The translations under genes and the position numbers were made by a program. A stretch of DNA of 64,000 nucleotides from Phycisphaeraceae bacterium (lineage in GTDB: Bacteria > Planctomycetota > Phycisphaerae > Phycisphaerales > UBA1924), in contig RECQ01000046.1 in the NCBI GenBank assembly GCA_007693965.1, positions 1-64,000 on the forward strand, given 5' to 3'. Below are positions 8,079 through 16,854 of this stretch, one piece after another. Position 1 is the stretch's first letter. Each line of letters begins with the position of its first letter. The notes under the pieces were generated by a model that was not told the DNA's origin, searched no databases, and was given only the letters and a program-made list of their open reading frames with translations.

Positions 8079-10151
8079 TCAGTCGGCGCGGGTCGCCAGC
8101 CGCACCGGGACATCCTCCGGCAGCACGCGGAGAAAGGCCCGCCCATAGCGCTTGGTGACCACGCGCGGATCGAGCACCACCACCCGCCCGGAGTCCGAGG
8201 CGCTCCGCACCAGCCGACCGATCCCCTGCTTGAAGCGGATCACCGCCCGCGGCAGCGAGTCCTCCATGAAGGCGTTGCCGCCGCGCTGCTGGATGCGCTC
8301 CAGCCGCGCCTCGGTGAGTGGCCGGTCGGGCGGCTCGAAGGGAAGTCGCGTGATGATGACGTTGCGCAGACCGTGGCCGCGCACATCAACGCCCTGCCAG
8401 AAGCTGGCGACGCCCATCAGCACGCTGCGCTCGTCACGGCAGAAGCCTTCGAGGATCGCGCCCCGGGGCCCATCGCGCCCCTGCACCCACAGCGGGATCT
8501 CCCACTCGTCGAACGCGGGCGCCAGCCGCTCCGCCGCGGCCCGCATGAGCGCGAAGCTGGTGAACAGAACGAAGGCGCCGCCGTCGGTGGCGCGCACGTG
8601 CTCGCGCACCCGCTCGCACAAACGCCCGATGTACTCATTCGAACGCGGATCGGGCATGTCGTCTTCGATGTAGACCTCGATGAGCGACGCCAGATCGAAC
8701 GGGCTTCCGAGCGCCAGCGTCTCCGCCTCATCGCACCCGAGTCGACTGCATATATGTGCAAACGCCTCCCCGGCGGCCCGGCTCTCGGAGTCGGGATCAG
8801 TTGCATCCGAACCCACAACACCCGTCGTCAGAGTCGCGGACGTCAGCACCACGGTGGGCCCGGACTCGAACAGCCGCTCGCGCAGCAGCGGCCCCACCTC
8901 GACGGGCGAACACGCGAAGGCGATGCGCCCCGGCCCCTCGCCCCCGGCCCGCGAGCGCTCCACCCAGTACGCGCACCCCTCCAGCCCCTGCGACACCAGG
9001 ACTTCCGCCTCCTGCGAGATGGCGAGCGCCCGCTCGGCGTAGGCGTTCAGCTCGTAGCGATCCTCCTCGCTCGCGACGTGCTCGCGTAAACGCTTCAGCC
9101 TGAGGGAGAGGTCACGAAAGACGGGCGTGACCGGGTTCTCGACGACCCCCGGCTCGCGGATGCGCACCGTCGCCGCGGCGCCCGGCTCGGCGCCTCCCGA
9201 CGGCGCAATCCGCGAGAGCGAATCAAAGAATTCATCAGCCGCCTCACCCGCATCCATCACCGCATGAATCACGCCGTCGTGCAGCGCCGTCCCGTCGCTC
9301 ACCACGCCAAGCTGCGGCAGAAAGCCCCGCTGCGTCCGCTGATGGTGCAATGTCGTGAGCAGGTGGCGCACGCGCCCCTGCGTCAAGGAAAGTCCGAAAT
9401 GCTCGCTCGCGACATCCTCCGCGCTGTGGGCCTCATCGAGAATCACATGGTCATACTTCGGGAGAAATCCGACATCGCGCTCCCGCAGCGCCAGATCGCT
9501 GAAAAAGAGCGCGTGGTTGCAGATGAGCACGTTTGCCTGCTCCATCTCCCGCCGCGCGTTCTGATAGAAGCAGCGCTTGTTGTTGCGGCAGCGCCGGCCC
9601 ATGCAGTTGCCCGAGTCCGACTGCACCCGGTCCCACACCCCCGGCCGTTCAAGCTGCGGCAGCGTCGCCAGCGTGCCGTCATTCGTCGAATACGCCCAGT
9701 CCTCGATCGCATGCAGCGATCGCCGCGAGGGCTCGTCGTAGAAGAGCTTGTCCTGCTTCTGCGAGGCCAGCTCGAGGCGGCGCACCGAGATGTAGTTCCC
9801 GCGCCCCTTCACCAGCACGATCTTGAGAGCCGCATCGTCCGGTTCGACCCCCAGGGCGGCGCGGATGACGGGGGCGTCCTTCTTGATGAGCTGCTCCTGC
9901 AGCGCAATGGTGTTGGTCGCGATGACGACCCGTTCCTTGCCGCCCATCACGCGCAGCATGGCCGGTGCGAGATACGCGAAGGACTTGCCCACGCCCGTCC
10001 CCGCCTCGACCAGCAGACGCCCCCGCGACGCCAGCGCCGCCTCGACCGCCTGCGCCATGCGCACCTGCTCGGGGCGCGGCTCGAAGGCGTCCCCCAGTCG
10101 CTCAGCGACGGGTCCCCCAGCGGAGAGCAGCGTTGTGGCGTCGATGGTCAC
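8079..10151 (-). CDS. dinG: DinG/YoaA-type ATP-dependent DNA helicase
   Basis: This superfamily 2 (XPD/DinG-like) 5'-3' helicase has about 690 residues. Walker A is EAGTGVGKS near residue 50. Four cysteines of an iron-sulfur cluster region are visible (NCMGRRC, then KRCF, with the last partner near LICNHALFF). The DEAH box is VILDEAHSAED, and helicase motifs near the C-terminus include SFWQGVDV and QGIGRLVRS. There is no N-terminal exonuclease domain, so it resembles E. coli YoaA/DinG rather than the Bacillus fusion. A GTG at 10151 is taken as the start because homology begins there; a TTG at 10214 is also open. The 407-bp upstream gap holds repeats. Confidence 0.9.
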   Translation of the reverse strand: MTIDATTLLSAGGPVAERLGDAFEPRPEQVRMAQAVEAALASRGRLLVEAGTGVGKSFAYLAPAMLRVMGGKERVVIATNTIALQEQLIKKDAPVIRAALGVEPDDAALKIVLVKGRGNYISVRRLELASQKQDKLFYDEPSRRSLHAIEDWAYSTNDGTLATLPQLERPGVWDRVQSDSGNCMGRRCRNNKRCFYQNARREMEQANVLICNHALFFSDLALRERDVGFLPKYDHVILDEAHSAEDVASEHFGLSLTQGRVRHLLTTLHHQRTQRGFLPQLGVVSDGTALHDGVIHAVMDAGEAADEFFDSLSRIAPSGGAEPGAAATVRIREPGVVENPVTPVFRDLSLRLKRLREHVASEEDRYELNAYAERALAISQEAEVLVSQGLEGCAYWVERSRAGGEGPGRIAFACSPVEVGPLLRERLFESGPTVVLTSATLTTGVVGSDATDPDSESRAAGEAFAHICSRLGCDEAETLALGSPFDLASLIEVYIEDDMPDPRSNEYIGRLCERVREHVRATDGGAFVLFTSFALMRAAAERLAPAFDEWEIPLWVQGRDGPRGAILEGFCRDERSVLMGVASFWQGVDVRGHGLRNVIITRLPFEPPDRPLTEARLERIQQRGGNAFMEDSLPRAVIRFKQGIGRLVRSASDSGRVVVLDPRVVTKRYGRAFLRVLPEDVPVRLATRAD

Positions 10152-10254
10152 CGGCTGAGTGTACGTGGTCGGCCCGGTCCGCTGACGATGGAAGGCGCTC
10201 CGGAGATGGGACAACCCTGGAATTCATGCGCAGGCGCGGAATCGAACGCCGTTC

Positions 10255-10463
10255 CCGAGGCTTCGTCGAAGACTCCTCAGCCTCGGCGTCTCGGGCGCCC
10301 CCCGGCGATGTCGTCGCCCGAACAGACATCGGGGCCCGAACAGACTTCGGGACCCGAACAGATGTCGGGGCTCGAACAGACGTCGTCGCCCGAGCAATAG
10401 ATGGCCCCTGTTTCACACGGTCGCGCACCATCAGACGCCGAGGCTGAGTCTTCGAAGCCTCGG
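10255..10463. repeat. Composite repeat locus A: inverted pair of palindromic elements
   Basis: The left element (10255-10291) and right element (10433-10463) are inverted copies of one sequence whose core reads CCGAGGCTTCGAAGACTCAG and ends CCTCGGCGTCT; the left copy carries short insertions (TTCGTCGAA, CTCCTCAG). Each element is itself partly palindromic (CCGAGGCT..AGCCTCGG). The same inverted arrangement with similar spacing occurs at 53188-53381, which suggests a REP/BIME-like unit. Confidence 0.88.
10316..10387. repeat. 18-bp tandem array (GCCCGAACAGACATCGGG)
   Basis: Four consecutive 18-base units vary at a few positions: GCCCGAACAGACATCGGG, GCCCGAACAGACTTCGGG, ACCCGAACAGATGTCGGG, GCTCGAACAGACGTCGTC. 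A partial fifth follows. Because 18 is a multiple of 3, three frames stay open as hexapeptide repeats, but no start or domain supports translation. There are no spacers, so it is not a CRISPR array. Confidence 0.85.
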
Positions 10464-10490
10464 TCCGGAGGTCCGGATCGCGCCGCCCGT

Positions 10491-10517
10491 AACGAGCCCG
10501 AAGCGCCAGCGAGGGAC
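10491..10517 (+). repeat. Dispersed 29-bp element, copy 2
   Basis: This is a 27-base exact match to the element at 4016, beginning AACGAGCCCGAAGCGCCAGC and ending GAGGGAC. It lies downstream of the composite repeat locus, 42 bases before the rsmG stop. Confidence 0.85.
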
Positions 10518-10558
10518 CGAACACCCATTTCGCTCAAAACCGGGCATCGTCTGGCCCG

Positions 10559-11311
10559 TCACAACGGCGCCCGCTTTGGCTCGCCCGGCCTTCTCGGATA
10601 GTCCCTGGGCGTCTTCGCCAGCTTCTCCAGCACGACGATCCGGCCCGTCGGGGTCTCGACCACGCCGGCGCAGGAGGCGCGGAGCAGATCCAGCGCCCCC
10701 GCCGCTGCCTCCAGCTCCTCCGGCGCCTTCTCCCCCTTGATGAGCAGGATCTGCCCTCCCACCTTCGCCAGCGGAACCGTCAGCTCGGCGACGACGGCGA
10801 TCTTCCCCACCGCCCGCGCGGTGACGGCGTCGTACACCTCGCGCCGGCGCTTGTGGTCCTGTCCCACCGTCTCGGCCCGCTCATTCACGACCTCGATGTT
10901 CTTCAGCCCGAGCCGCTTCGCCGCATCGCGCAGGAAGTCCGCCTTCTTGCCGGTTGCCTCGATGAGCGTGAAGCGCAGATGAGGCATCACGATCGCCAGC
11001 GGGATCGCCGGCGCCCCCCCGCCGCTGCCGATGTCCGCCACGCGCGCCCCCTCGGGCAGCTCCGCCAGCAGGGCCATGAGCGTGAGCGAATCGAGGATGT
11101 GGCGATTCCATGCCTCCTCGGGCTCCGTGATGGAAGTGAGATTGAAGGCGCGGTTGGCCTCCAGCAACAGCGCAAGGTACAAGCCCAGCCGCTCGACATC
11201 ACCGTCATCAAAGACGACTCCGAGCGCATCGGCGGCGCTCAGAAACGATTCCGGCGCAGCAAGCGGCTCAAGGGGCACGGGCGGCGCAGGGCGGGGCGAG
11301 GCGTCAGTCAT
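10559..11311 (-). CDS. rsmG: 16S rRNA (guanine-N7) methyltransferase RsmG
   Basis: This 250-residue Rossmann-fold SAM methyltransferase methylates G527 of 16S rRNA (E. coli numbering). Family signatures are FNLTSITEPEEAWNRHILDSL, then the SAM-binding ADIGSGGGAPAIPLAI, the strand FTLIEATGKKADFL, and AVTARAVGKI in the C-terminal half. The ATG at 11311 overlaps the 3' end of the upstream rodA gene, whose TGA lies within the first codons of rsmG, so translation is probably coupled. Three tandem ATGs upstream make the exact start uncertain by up to four codons. Confidence 0.94.
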   Translation of the reverse strand: MTDASPRPAPPVPLEPLAAPESFLSAADALGVVFDDGDVERLGLYLALLLEANRAFNLTSITEPEEAWNRHILDSLTLMALLAELPEGARVADIGSGGGAPAIPLAIVMPHLRFTLIEATGKKADFLRDAAKRLGLKNIEVVNERAETVGQDHKRRREVYDAVTARAVGKIAVVAELTVPLAKVGGQILLIKGEKAPEELEAAAGALDLLRASCAGVVETPTGRIVVLEKLAKTPRDYPRRPGEPKRAPL

Positions 11312-12560
11312 CATCATCCTCATTGTCGAACTCGAACGATTGCCGCTGAAGGTACGCAGGGTGGCGCATCCCGATGTTGCAGAGAAGCCCCACCATAAGG
11401 AATCCTGCGACCAGGCTCGACCCGCCGTAGCTCACGAAGGGCAGCGTCATGCCCGTGATGGGCAGTATGCCGATCGTCATGCCGATGTTGATCGTCATCT
11501 GCGTGATCACGATCACGCCGAGTCCAACGGCCACCAGCCTTCCCACCGGCTCGCGGCACAGGGCGGCGGTCCAGATGGCGCCGATGATCCACAGCATGTA
11601 GAGCCCGATCACACCCAGCGCGCCCAGCAGCCCGAAGCGGTTGGTCGCCACCGCAAAAATCATGTCGTTGTGATCTTCGGGTAGGTGGTTGAAGTGGATC
11701 ATGGCCCTGCTCTTCTCGGCGCTGTGGCCCCGCAGCCCACCGGCGCCCGCGACGGTCATGGCGAGGTTGCCCTGGTAGTTGATCGAATCCTGGTGCCGAT
11801 CGTCGCCGATGAACTGGTAATAGATCGCGCGGATGCGGTCCTTCTGGTGCGGCTGGAGCAGCGGATACATCGCCGGCGCCATCGCGCTCGCCACCACCAC
11901 CACCAGCAGCAGGTGCTTCAGCCGCGCCCCCGCCACGATCAGCATCGCGAAGAGCGTGGGCAGAAAGAGCAGCGCGGTCCCGAGGTCGGGCTCGACCAGA
12001 ATGAGCGCCATCGGCACGAAGGTGATGATCGCCGGTGGCGCCAGGCCCAGGAATCGCCGGTGGTTCTTGCGATAACGTAGGTAACGCGCCACCGCCAGCA
12101 CATACACGATCTTCGCCAGCTCACTGGGCTGGAAATCGAAGAAGCCGAGATTGATCCACCGGCGCGCCCCTTTCCGCGGCGATACGATCGACTCGGGAAC
12201 CATCGGGATGAGCAGGAAGATGAGCATCGCCAGCACCACCACCGCCAGCAGCGGCGTCAGGCGCGCGATGAACTTGTAATGAGGCACGGCCACGAAGGCC
12301 GCCGCGAGCAGACCGAAGAACGCGAAGGCGATCTGCCGCTTCGCCAGCGGGCTCACGCCCTCGGCGTCCACGCCTCCGGTCAGGTCAATGCAGTGAATTC
12401 CCACCGCGCACAGCCCCAGCGTCGCCAACAGCGTGAGCCACGCGGGATTCCAGATGACGATGGGAAACCGCCTTGGGGCGTCGCCCATGCGGCGCAGGCG
12501 ACCGAACTGCCCTTCCGCGATCTGTTCGGCGGACTCCAGCCGCGCGCCGGCGGAGCTCAC
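11304..12560 (-). CDS. rodA: Rod-shape determining SEDS glycosyltransferase RodA
   Basis: This polytopic membrane protein of 418 residues belongs to the SEDS family (RodA/FtsW), which polymerises lipid II glycans during elongation. About ten hydrophobic helices are visible, with family signatures GARRWINLGFFDFQPSELAK, LVEPDLGTAL and the C-terminal TGMTLPFVSYGGSSL. It ends in an acidic tail (NEDDDD). The start is a GTG at 12560 that overlaps the mrdA stop as GTGA; 53 codons of upstream open frame are mrdA shadow. It lies in an mrdA-rodA-rsmG unit, so it most likely partners the adjacent PBP2. This supports a genuine peptidoglycan wall. Confidence 0.95.
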   Translation of the reverse strand: MSSAGARLESAEQIAEGQFGRLRRMGDAPRRFPIVIWNPAWLTLLATLGLCAVGIHCIDLTGGVDAEGVSPLAKRQIAFAFFGLLAAAFVAVPHYKFIARLTPLLAVVVLAMLIFLLIPMVPESIVSPRKGARRWINLGFFDFQPSELAKIVYVLAVARYLRYRKNHRRFLGLAPPAIITFVPMALILVEPDLGTALLFLPTLFAMLIVAGARLKHLLLVVVVASAMAPAMYPLLQPHQKDRIRAIYYQFIGDDRHQDSINYQGNLAMTVAGAGGLRGHSAEKSRAMIHFNHLPEDHNDMIFAVATNRFGLLGALGVIGLYMLWIIGAIWTAALCREPVGRLVAVGLGVIVITQMTINIGMTIGILPITGMTLPFVSYGGSSLVAGFLMVGLLCNIGMRHPAYLQRQSFEFDNEDDDD

Positions 12561-14803
12561 GGCGCCCCCCCGCCGAGGTAGCCCTCGCTGATGAGCGCAT
12601 GGACGATCTGGTTGGTCACGGGTCCCGCCACGCGCCCGCCGCTGCCGGCGTGCTCGACGACGACCGCGATCGAGTATCGCAGCGGCCCGCCCTTCGGCCC
12701 CACCAGCGCCACCGTCCATGCGTGCTCGACCGATCCCGGCCCCGCCTGGGCCGTGCCGGTCTTGGCCAGCACATCAACGCCGGGCGCGTTGAAGATCGGC
12801 TCGCGCCGGCCGGAGATATTCAGGTAGTTCGCGGTGCCGACATCGGCGATCACGCCCAGCCGGAGGCCTTCGAGCGACTCCTCGATGGCGCGCCCGTCAA
12901 GGCGGAAGTCGCGCGGCTCGCGTTCGAGGTCCGCCACCACGCGCGGCTCGAGCTGCACACCGTGGCGCGCCAGCGTGGCGTATGCATCGGCGGCGTGCAG
13001 CGGCGTCCAGCTCACCGGCCCCTGACCGATGCCCATCATGATCGCATCGGTGCTCGTGAGCGCCATGTCGCTCCCGAGATGGCCGAGAAAGCCGCGCACC
13101 GCGCCGGTGGGCGATGGCGAATCGCCTGTGGAGGCGCCCAGCCCGGTCTCGATCGCCCGACCAAGTCCGTAGCGCCGGTACACATCCTCGACGCCGCGCA
13201 CGCCCAGCAGCCGTCCCAGCGTGTAGAAGTAAATGTTGCACGATCGGGCCAGCGCCTCGGGAGCGAAGAGCGGGCCGCCCACCTGCTGCGTGTGTGTGGC
13301 CAGACCGAAGCGTTCTCGATAAATCCAGCAGCGCAGGATGTCGGCGCGATTGGGCAGAAAGTGTCCGTTGCATTCGATGCCGCGGTCGAGCGTATGCAGC
13401 CCGCGCGACACCGCCTCGACCAGCATGATCGGCTTGACGATCGATCCTGGCTGATAGGGGCGCGCGATGGCCCGGTTCACCCAGCGATGCGTCGCCTCGT
13501 CCTCGAAGATCGAGGAAGGATCCTCGCGCATCTGCCTGCGTGTGAAGGTCGGGTGCGAGGCCATCGCCAGGATGTCGCCCGTCTCGATGTCGATCACCAC
13601 CACCGCGGAATTGAGCGGCGAGCCCGGGGCGAGCGTTGGGCGTCCATCCTCGGGGTCGCGCTGCACGGGATCGTGCCAGTCCTGCACGGTGGTGAGGCCG
13701 AAGGCGGGATCGATGATGGCCTGTGTCTTGGCCTGCAGCTCGATGTCGATCGTGAGCGCGATGTCCTCGCCGGGCGTCGCGTCGATGATCTCGCGCTCGC
13801 CGGTGTCGAGGTGTTCGACGGTGCGTCCGCGCAGGCCGCGCAGGCGGCGCTCGTAGGTCAGCTCAACACCGGCGGAGCCCACCGTATCGCCGATCTGGTA
13901 ATGGCCGCGATCCACCTCGCCGGTGAGGGGATCGATGCGGGGACGCCCCTCGATGTCATCCCGCTGCACACCGGTGCGCATCCATCCCAGAATGTGCGTC
14001 GCGACGCCCTGAACCGGATACGCCGTGAAGCCGTCGCCTCGCATCGGGCTGGGGAGCGTGGTGCGATCGAGCAAAGCCTCCATCGTCTCGTGCGGATACT
14101 CGCGCTCACTGGCGTCAGTGACGACGATGCCGGGAAGACTCTCCGAGAGCGATCGCAGGCGGAAGGCGATGCGGTCGTCCACGTTCCGGAGCAGCACGTG
14201 CGGCTGGCGCTGCTCGCGAATCGGCCGGCGCGGTATGGTCACATCCACCGCCGTCTCCATCTGGCGAACCCGCTCCTGCTCCAGACGCCGATCCCACACT
14301 GCCGAAGCCATGCGCTGCACACGCTCCACCACGCGCGACTTGCGCTCCTCGATCTCGGCGCGGTCGATCCGCGCCATCTCCGCCACCAGCTCCCACATCT
14401 CGTTGAGGCGAGCCTCGTACAAAGTCAGGTAGCGCTCAATGAGGGCGTCGCGCTCTATAGCGCTGAGCTGCACCCAGTCATCCTGGTGATCGCGCCGGGC
14501 GTGGGCCGCGGCCTCGGAGTAGGCCCACACTCCGGTGATGACGCGGTAATCAAAGGCGACATCGAAGCTGGGCCGGTCCACGGCGAGCACCCGGCCGCGT
14601 CGATCGAGGATGCGGCCGCGGAAGGTGGGCGTCCACCGCTCGGTCACCAGGCGGCTCTCCGCCACCCGACGCCGCTCAGCGCCCTCGACCACCGTCAGGC
14701 GCATCAACTGGCTGATAAGCGCAATGGCGGCCAGGCCCGCGAAGACGAGCAGCAGCGCCAGGCGCCGGTGGAACATGCTGGGGATGAGCGGGGCGCGTTT
14801 CAT
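12557..14803 (-). CDS. mrdA: Penicillin-binding protein 2, peptidoglycan transpeptidase
   Basis: This 748-residue class B PBP forms 3-4 cross-links with RodA in lateral wall synthesis. It has a single N-terminal anchor (about residues 12-35), a PBP dimerisation domain starting near RGRILDRRGRVLAVD, and a transpeptidase domain. The catalytic motifs are the SxxK serine in QPGSIVKP, the SxN in RSCNIYFYTLG, and KTGTAQ. It is longer than typical PBP2 (about 630), with extra arginine- and glutamate-rich sequence after the dimerisation start (about 100-200). The ATG at 14803 begins MKRAPLIPSMF. The 4-base overlap with rodA implies co-translation. Confidence 0.94.
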   Translation of the reverse strand: MKRAPLIPSMFHRRLALLLVFAGLAAIALISQLMRLTVVEGAERRRVAESRLVTERWTPTFRGRILDRRGRVLAVDRPSFDVAFDYRVITGVWAYSEAAAHARRDHQDDWVQLSAIERDALIERYLTLYEARLNEMWELVAEMARIDRAEIEERKSRVVERVQRMASAVWDRRLEQERVRQMETAVDVTIPRRPIREQRQPHVLLRNVDDRIAFRLRSLSESLPGIVVTDASEREYPHETMEALLDRTTLPSPMRGDGFTAYPVQGVATHILGWMRTGVQRDDIEGRPRIDPLTGEVDRGHYQIGDTVGSAGVELTYERRLRGLRGRTVEHLDTGEREIIDATPGEDIALTIDIELQAKTQAIIDPAFGLTTVQDWHDPVQRDPEDGRPTLAPGSPLNSAVVVIDIETGDILAMASHPTFTRRQMREDPSSIFEDEATHRWVNRAIARPYQPGSIVKPIMLVEAVSRGLHTLDRGIECNGHFLPNRADILRCWIYRERFGLATHTQQVGGPLFAPEALARSCNIYFYTLGRLLGVRGVEDVYRRYGLGRAIETGLGASTGDSPSPTGAVRGFLGHLGSDMALTSTDAIMMGIGQGPVSWTPLHAADAYATLARHGVQLEPRVVADLEREPRDFRLDGRAIEESLEGLRLGVIADVGTANYLNISGRREPIFNAPGVDVLAKTGTAQAGPGSVEHAWTVALVGPKGGPLRYSIAVVVEHAGSGGRVAGPVTNQIVHALISEGYLGGGAP

Positions 14804-14983
14804 GACAGGCCGCGGCTCCGACGAGGTGGTCGGCCCGCAGACACTCTATCGAGCGACAACGCTGCTCCGCTTGTGAACTGGCCCGATTCCGGTGAAACCG
14901 ATAGAGAGATCGTGGCTGCCGACGGCGCCTCGGGGTGGTCGACGGGCGCCGGGGCGGGCCCGGCCCGAAGGCGCTGCAGGGCT

Positions 14984-15829
14984 TCAGGCGCCGCTCTCGC
15001 GCTTGTCCCGCGTGATCTCGGCGTAGGCGTTGTGATTGTGGATCGACTCGAAGTTCTCGCTGTTGATCGAGTACCAGGTGATTCGATCGTCGTTGTCGAG
15101 GGCGCCGGCCAGGTCGCGGACGATGTCCTCGACGAACTTGGGGTTCTCGAATGCGACCTCGGTCACGAACTTCTCATCCGGGCGCTTGAGGACGGCGTAC
15201 ACCTCGGCCGAGGCGGCGCCTTCCAGCAGACGCACGACATCTTCGATCCACAGCGTGCCCTTGAAACGGACGCTGGCGCTGATGAGGCAGCGCTGGTTGT
15301 GCGCGCCGAAGCGGCTGATTTCCTTCGAGCAGGGGCACAGGCTGGTCGCCGGCGCCGCCACCGTCATGACGAAATCCTCGTGAGAATTCGAATCGCACTC
15401 GAAGGTGACGCGGTAATCCATCAGGCCCGGCATCTTGGTGACGGGGGCCAGCTTGCGGATGAAGTAGGTGAAGTCGAGGCGGAGGTGGGCGTTCTCGGCT
15501 TCGAGGCGGCGCCGGATCTCGCGCGTGATGTGCGGGATGCGCTCCGGGGTGACGCACTCGGCGTGCTCGTTGAGGACTTCGAGAAATCGGCTCATGTGCG
15601 TCCCCTTCTGGTGGTGGGGCAGGGAGACGTACATGTCGATCGACGCGACGGTGCTCTGGTGGCCTCCGTCGGGGGTGTGGAGGGTGACCGGATAGGTGAC
15701 CTCCTTCACGCCCACTTTGTCGATGGCGATGCGGCGGGCGTCGGAGGAGGCCTGGACATCGGGCATGGCCAGCGGCCCGGCGAGCGGAGCGGCGTCGGAG
15801 GGAGCATCAGCGCAGGGCTGCTTTCGCAT
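14984..15829 (-). CDS. folE2: GTP cyclohydrolase FolE2 (type IB)
   Basis: This 281-residue enzyme converts GTP to dihydroneopterin triphosphate, the entry step for folate (and queuosine-type 7-deazapurines). The family is distinguished from FolE by motifs seen here: LPHHQKGTHMSRFLEVL, the zinc-ligand cysteine in SLCPCSKEIS, GAHNQRC and the C-terminal ENFESIHNHNAYAEI. FolE2 uses diverse metals and is often kept for zinc-poor conditions. The ATG at 15829 has AGGAA nine bases upstream. The gene is oriented like the mrdA cluster but separated from it by 180 bp without a gene. Confidence 0.95.
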   Translation of the reverse strand: MRKQPCADAPSDAAPLAGPLAMPDVQASSDARRIAIDKVGVKEVTYPVTLHTPDGGHQSTVASIDMYVSLPHHQKGTHMSRFLEVLNEHAECVTPERIPHITREIRRRLEAENAHLRLDFTYFIRKLAPVTKMPGLMDYRVTFECDSNSHEDFVMTVAAPATSLCPCSKEISRFGAHNQRCLISASVRFKGTLWIEDVVRLLEGAASAEVYAVLKRPDEKFVTEVAFENPKFVEDIVRDLAGALDNDDRITWYSINSENFESIHNHNAYAEITRDKRESGA

Positions 15830-15918
15830 TGAAGGGCGTTCCTGTGGTTCGAAGGGGATGAAGGGCGAGGGAGATCCTCGATCCATACTAGGCGATTCGC
15901 CTCACCCCCGGCCCGGAT

Positions 15919-16770
15919 TCATGCCTCGGCGCCGGCCTGACGCTTCTCCAGCATCGAGCCGCCCCAGGCCATGCCCATCGGGACACCGAAAAAGGCCCCG
16001 GCGACCCAGTCCAGTGGCGCCACCCATCCCAGCGGGAAGAGCGTGTTGGCGTTGGCCCGAACCAGCGCCTCAGAGCCATGCAGGACGGTCGTGACAATGG
16101 GGCCGATCACGGCCAGCGCACACACCCCGGCGATGAAAGCCGCCGGTGAGGAACGGTGCGAGACGACGCAGCCGACCATCGCGCCGAAGACGCCCGCGAA
16201 GGCCGCCGCCGCGAAGGTCTGCCCCTTCAGCCCCTCCCGCGCGATCAGCCACGCCAGCACAGCGCCGACCAGCAGGGCGCCGGCGAAACCCACCAGCGAG
16301 GTCGGGCTGAACAGTGAATCGTGCTCGCGAGGCGGTTGGTCCGGCCCGATTGGCGGCGACTTGTGAGCCGCGCGGAGAATCAGCAGCGCCATCCCCGTCG
16401 CCGCGACTGCGAGCAGGGCGCCCTCAATCGCAAGGAAGATCAGCGGCTCACCGGAGCGGGACCATCCAATCACGCCCTTCACAGTCGCGCTCTGGAAGGC
16501 GGGCCAGATCAGCACCAGTCCCGCGGCGAAGAAGCCCGACCGAAGGCCCGCCAGACGAGCGACGACAACGCCGGCGCCCGTGCTCAGCGCCAGGGCCGCA
16601 AGCGTTCCGAAGATCGCCACGAAGCGCGTGGTGGACAGGAGCATGGTCGCGTCCGGCCCGCCGTCGGGAGCCTCGGCCATGGCGACCAGCCGACCGGCGA
16701 TCGGCCCGACCACCATCAGTGCGATCACCAGCAGCGTCCAGCGGAGCACTTCCTTCATAGGGCTGGTCAT
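15919..16770 (-). CDS. Polytopic membrane protein of unknown function
   Basis: This 283-residue protein has about eight hydrophobic segments spread over its full length, with small glycine/alanine-rich helices and short charged loops (for example RAAHKSPPIGPDQPPREHDS between helices 4 and 5). No catalytic motif is recognised. The start MTSPMKEVL at 16770 has AGGCGGG just upstream; an internal ATG at 16758 is the alternative. It is divergent from hutH, with 84 bp between the two starts, so promoters for both may lie in that short gap. Confidence 0.75.
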   Translation of the reverse strand: MTSPMKEVLRWTLLVIALMVVGPIAGRLVAMAEAPDGGPDATMLLSTTRFVAIFGTLAALALSTGAGVVVARLAGLRSGFFAAGLVLIWPAFQSATVKGVIGWSRSGEPLIFLAIEGALLAVAATGMALLILRAAHKSPPIGPDQPPREHDSLFSPTSLVGFAGALLVGAVLAWLIAREGLKGQTFAAAAFAGVFGAMVGCVVSHRSSPAAFIAGVCALAVIGPIVTTVLHGSEALVRANANTLFPLGWVAPLDWVAGAFFGVPMGMAWGGSMLEKRQAGAEA

Positions 16771-16854
16771 ACCCGCCTGGATAGATCGAGGCAAACCGGC
16801 CGGAAGGACCCCCTGCCCCTTGCTGGCGCCGCCGCGCCGACGCACACTGACGCC

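Larger units (their letters stand above)
10152..10558. other. 407-bp gap between rsmG and the helicase gene, filled with repeats
   Basis: No convincing gene is present. The gap contains an inverted pair of a palindromic element (10255-10291 and 10433-10463), an 18-bp tandem array between them (10316-10387), and one copy of the AACGAGCCCG element (10491-10517). All reading frames across it encode only low-complexity repeats. The helicase promoter would have to lie here. Confidence 0.8.

Noticed and set aside
10152-10558. LexA operator before the DinG-type gene, or a CRISPR array
   Set aside because: No inverted LexA-type box is seen. The 18-bp units are contiguous, with no spacers.
12473-15832. 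Very long plus-strand open frame (about 1100 codons) across rodA, mrdA and folE2
   Set aside because: It is antisense to three clear genes and its sequence is Arg/His/Ala-rich without domains, as expected for the shadow of high-GC coding sequence.
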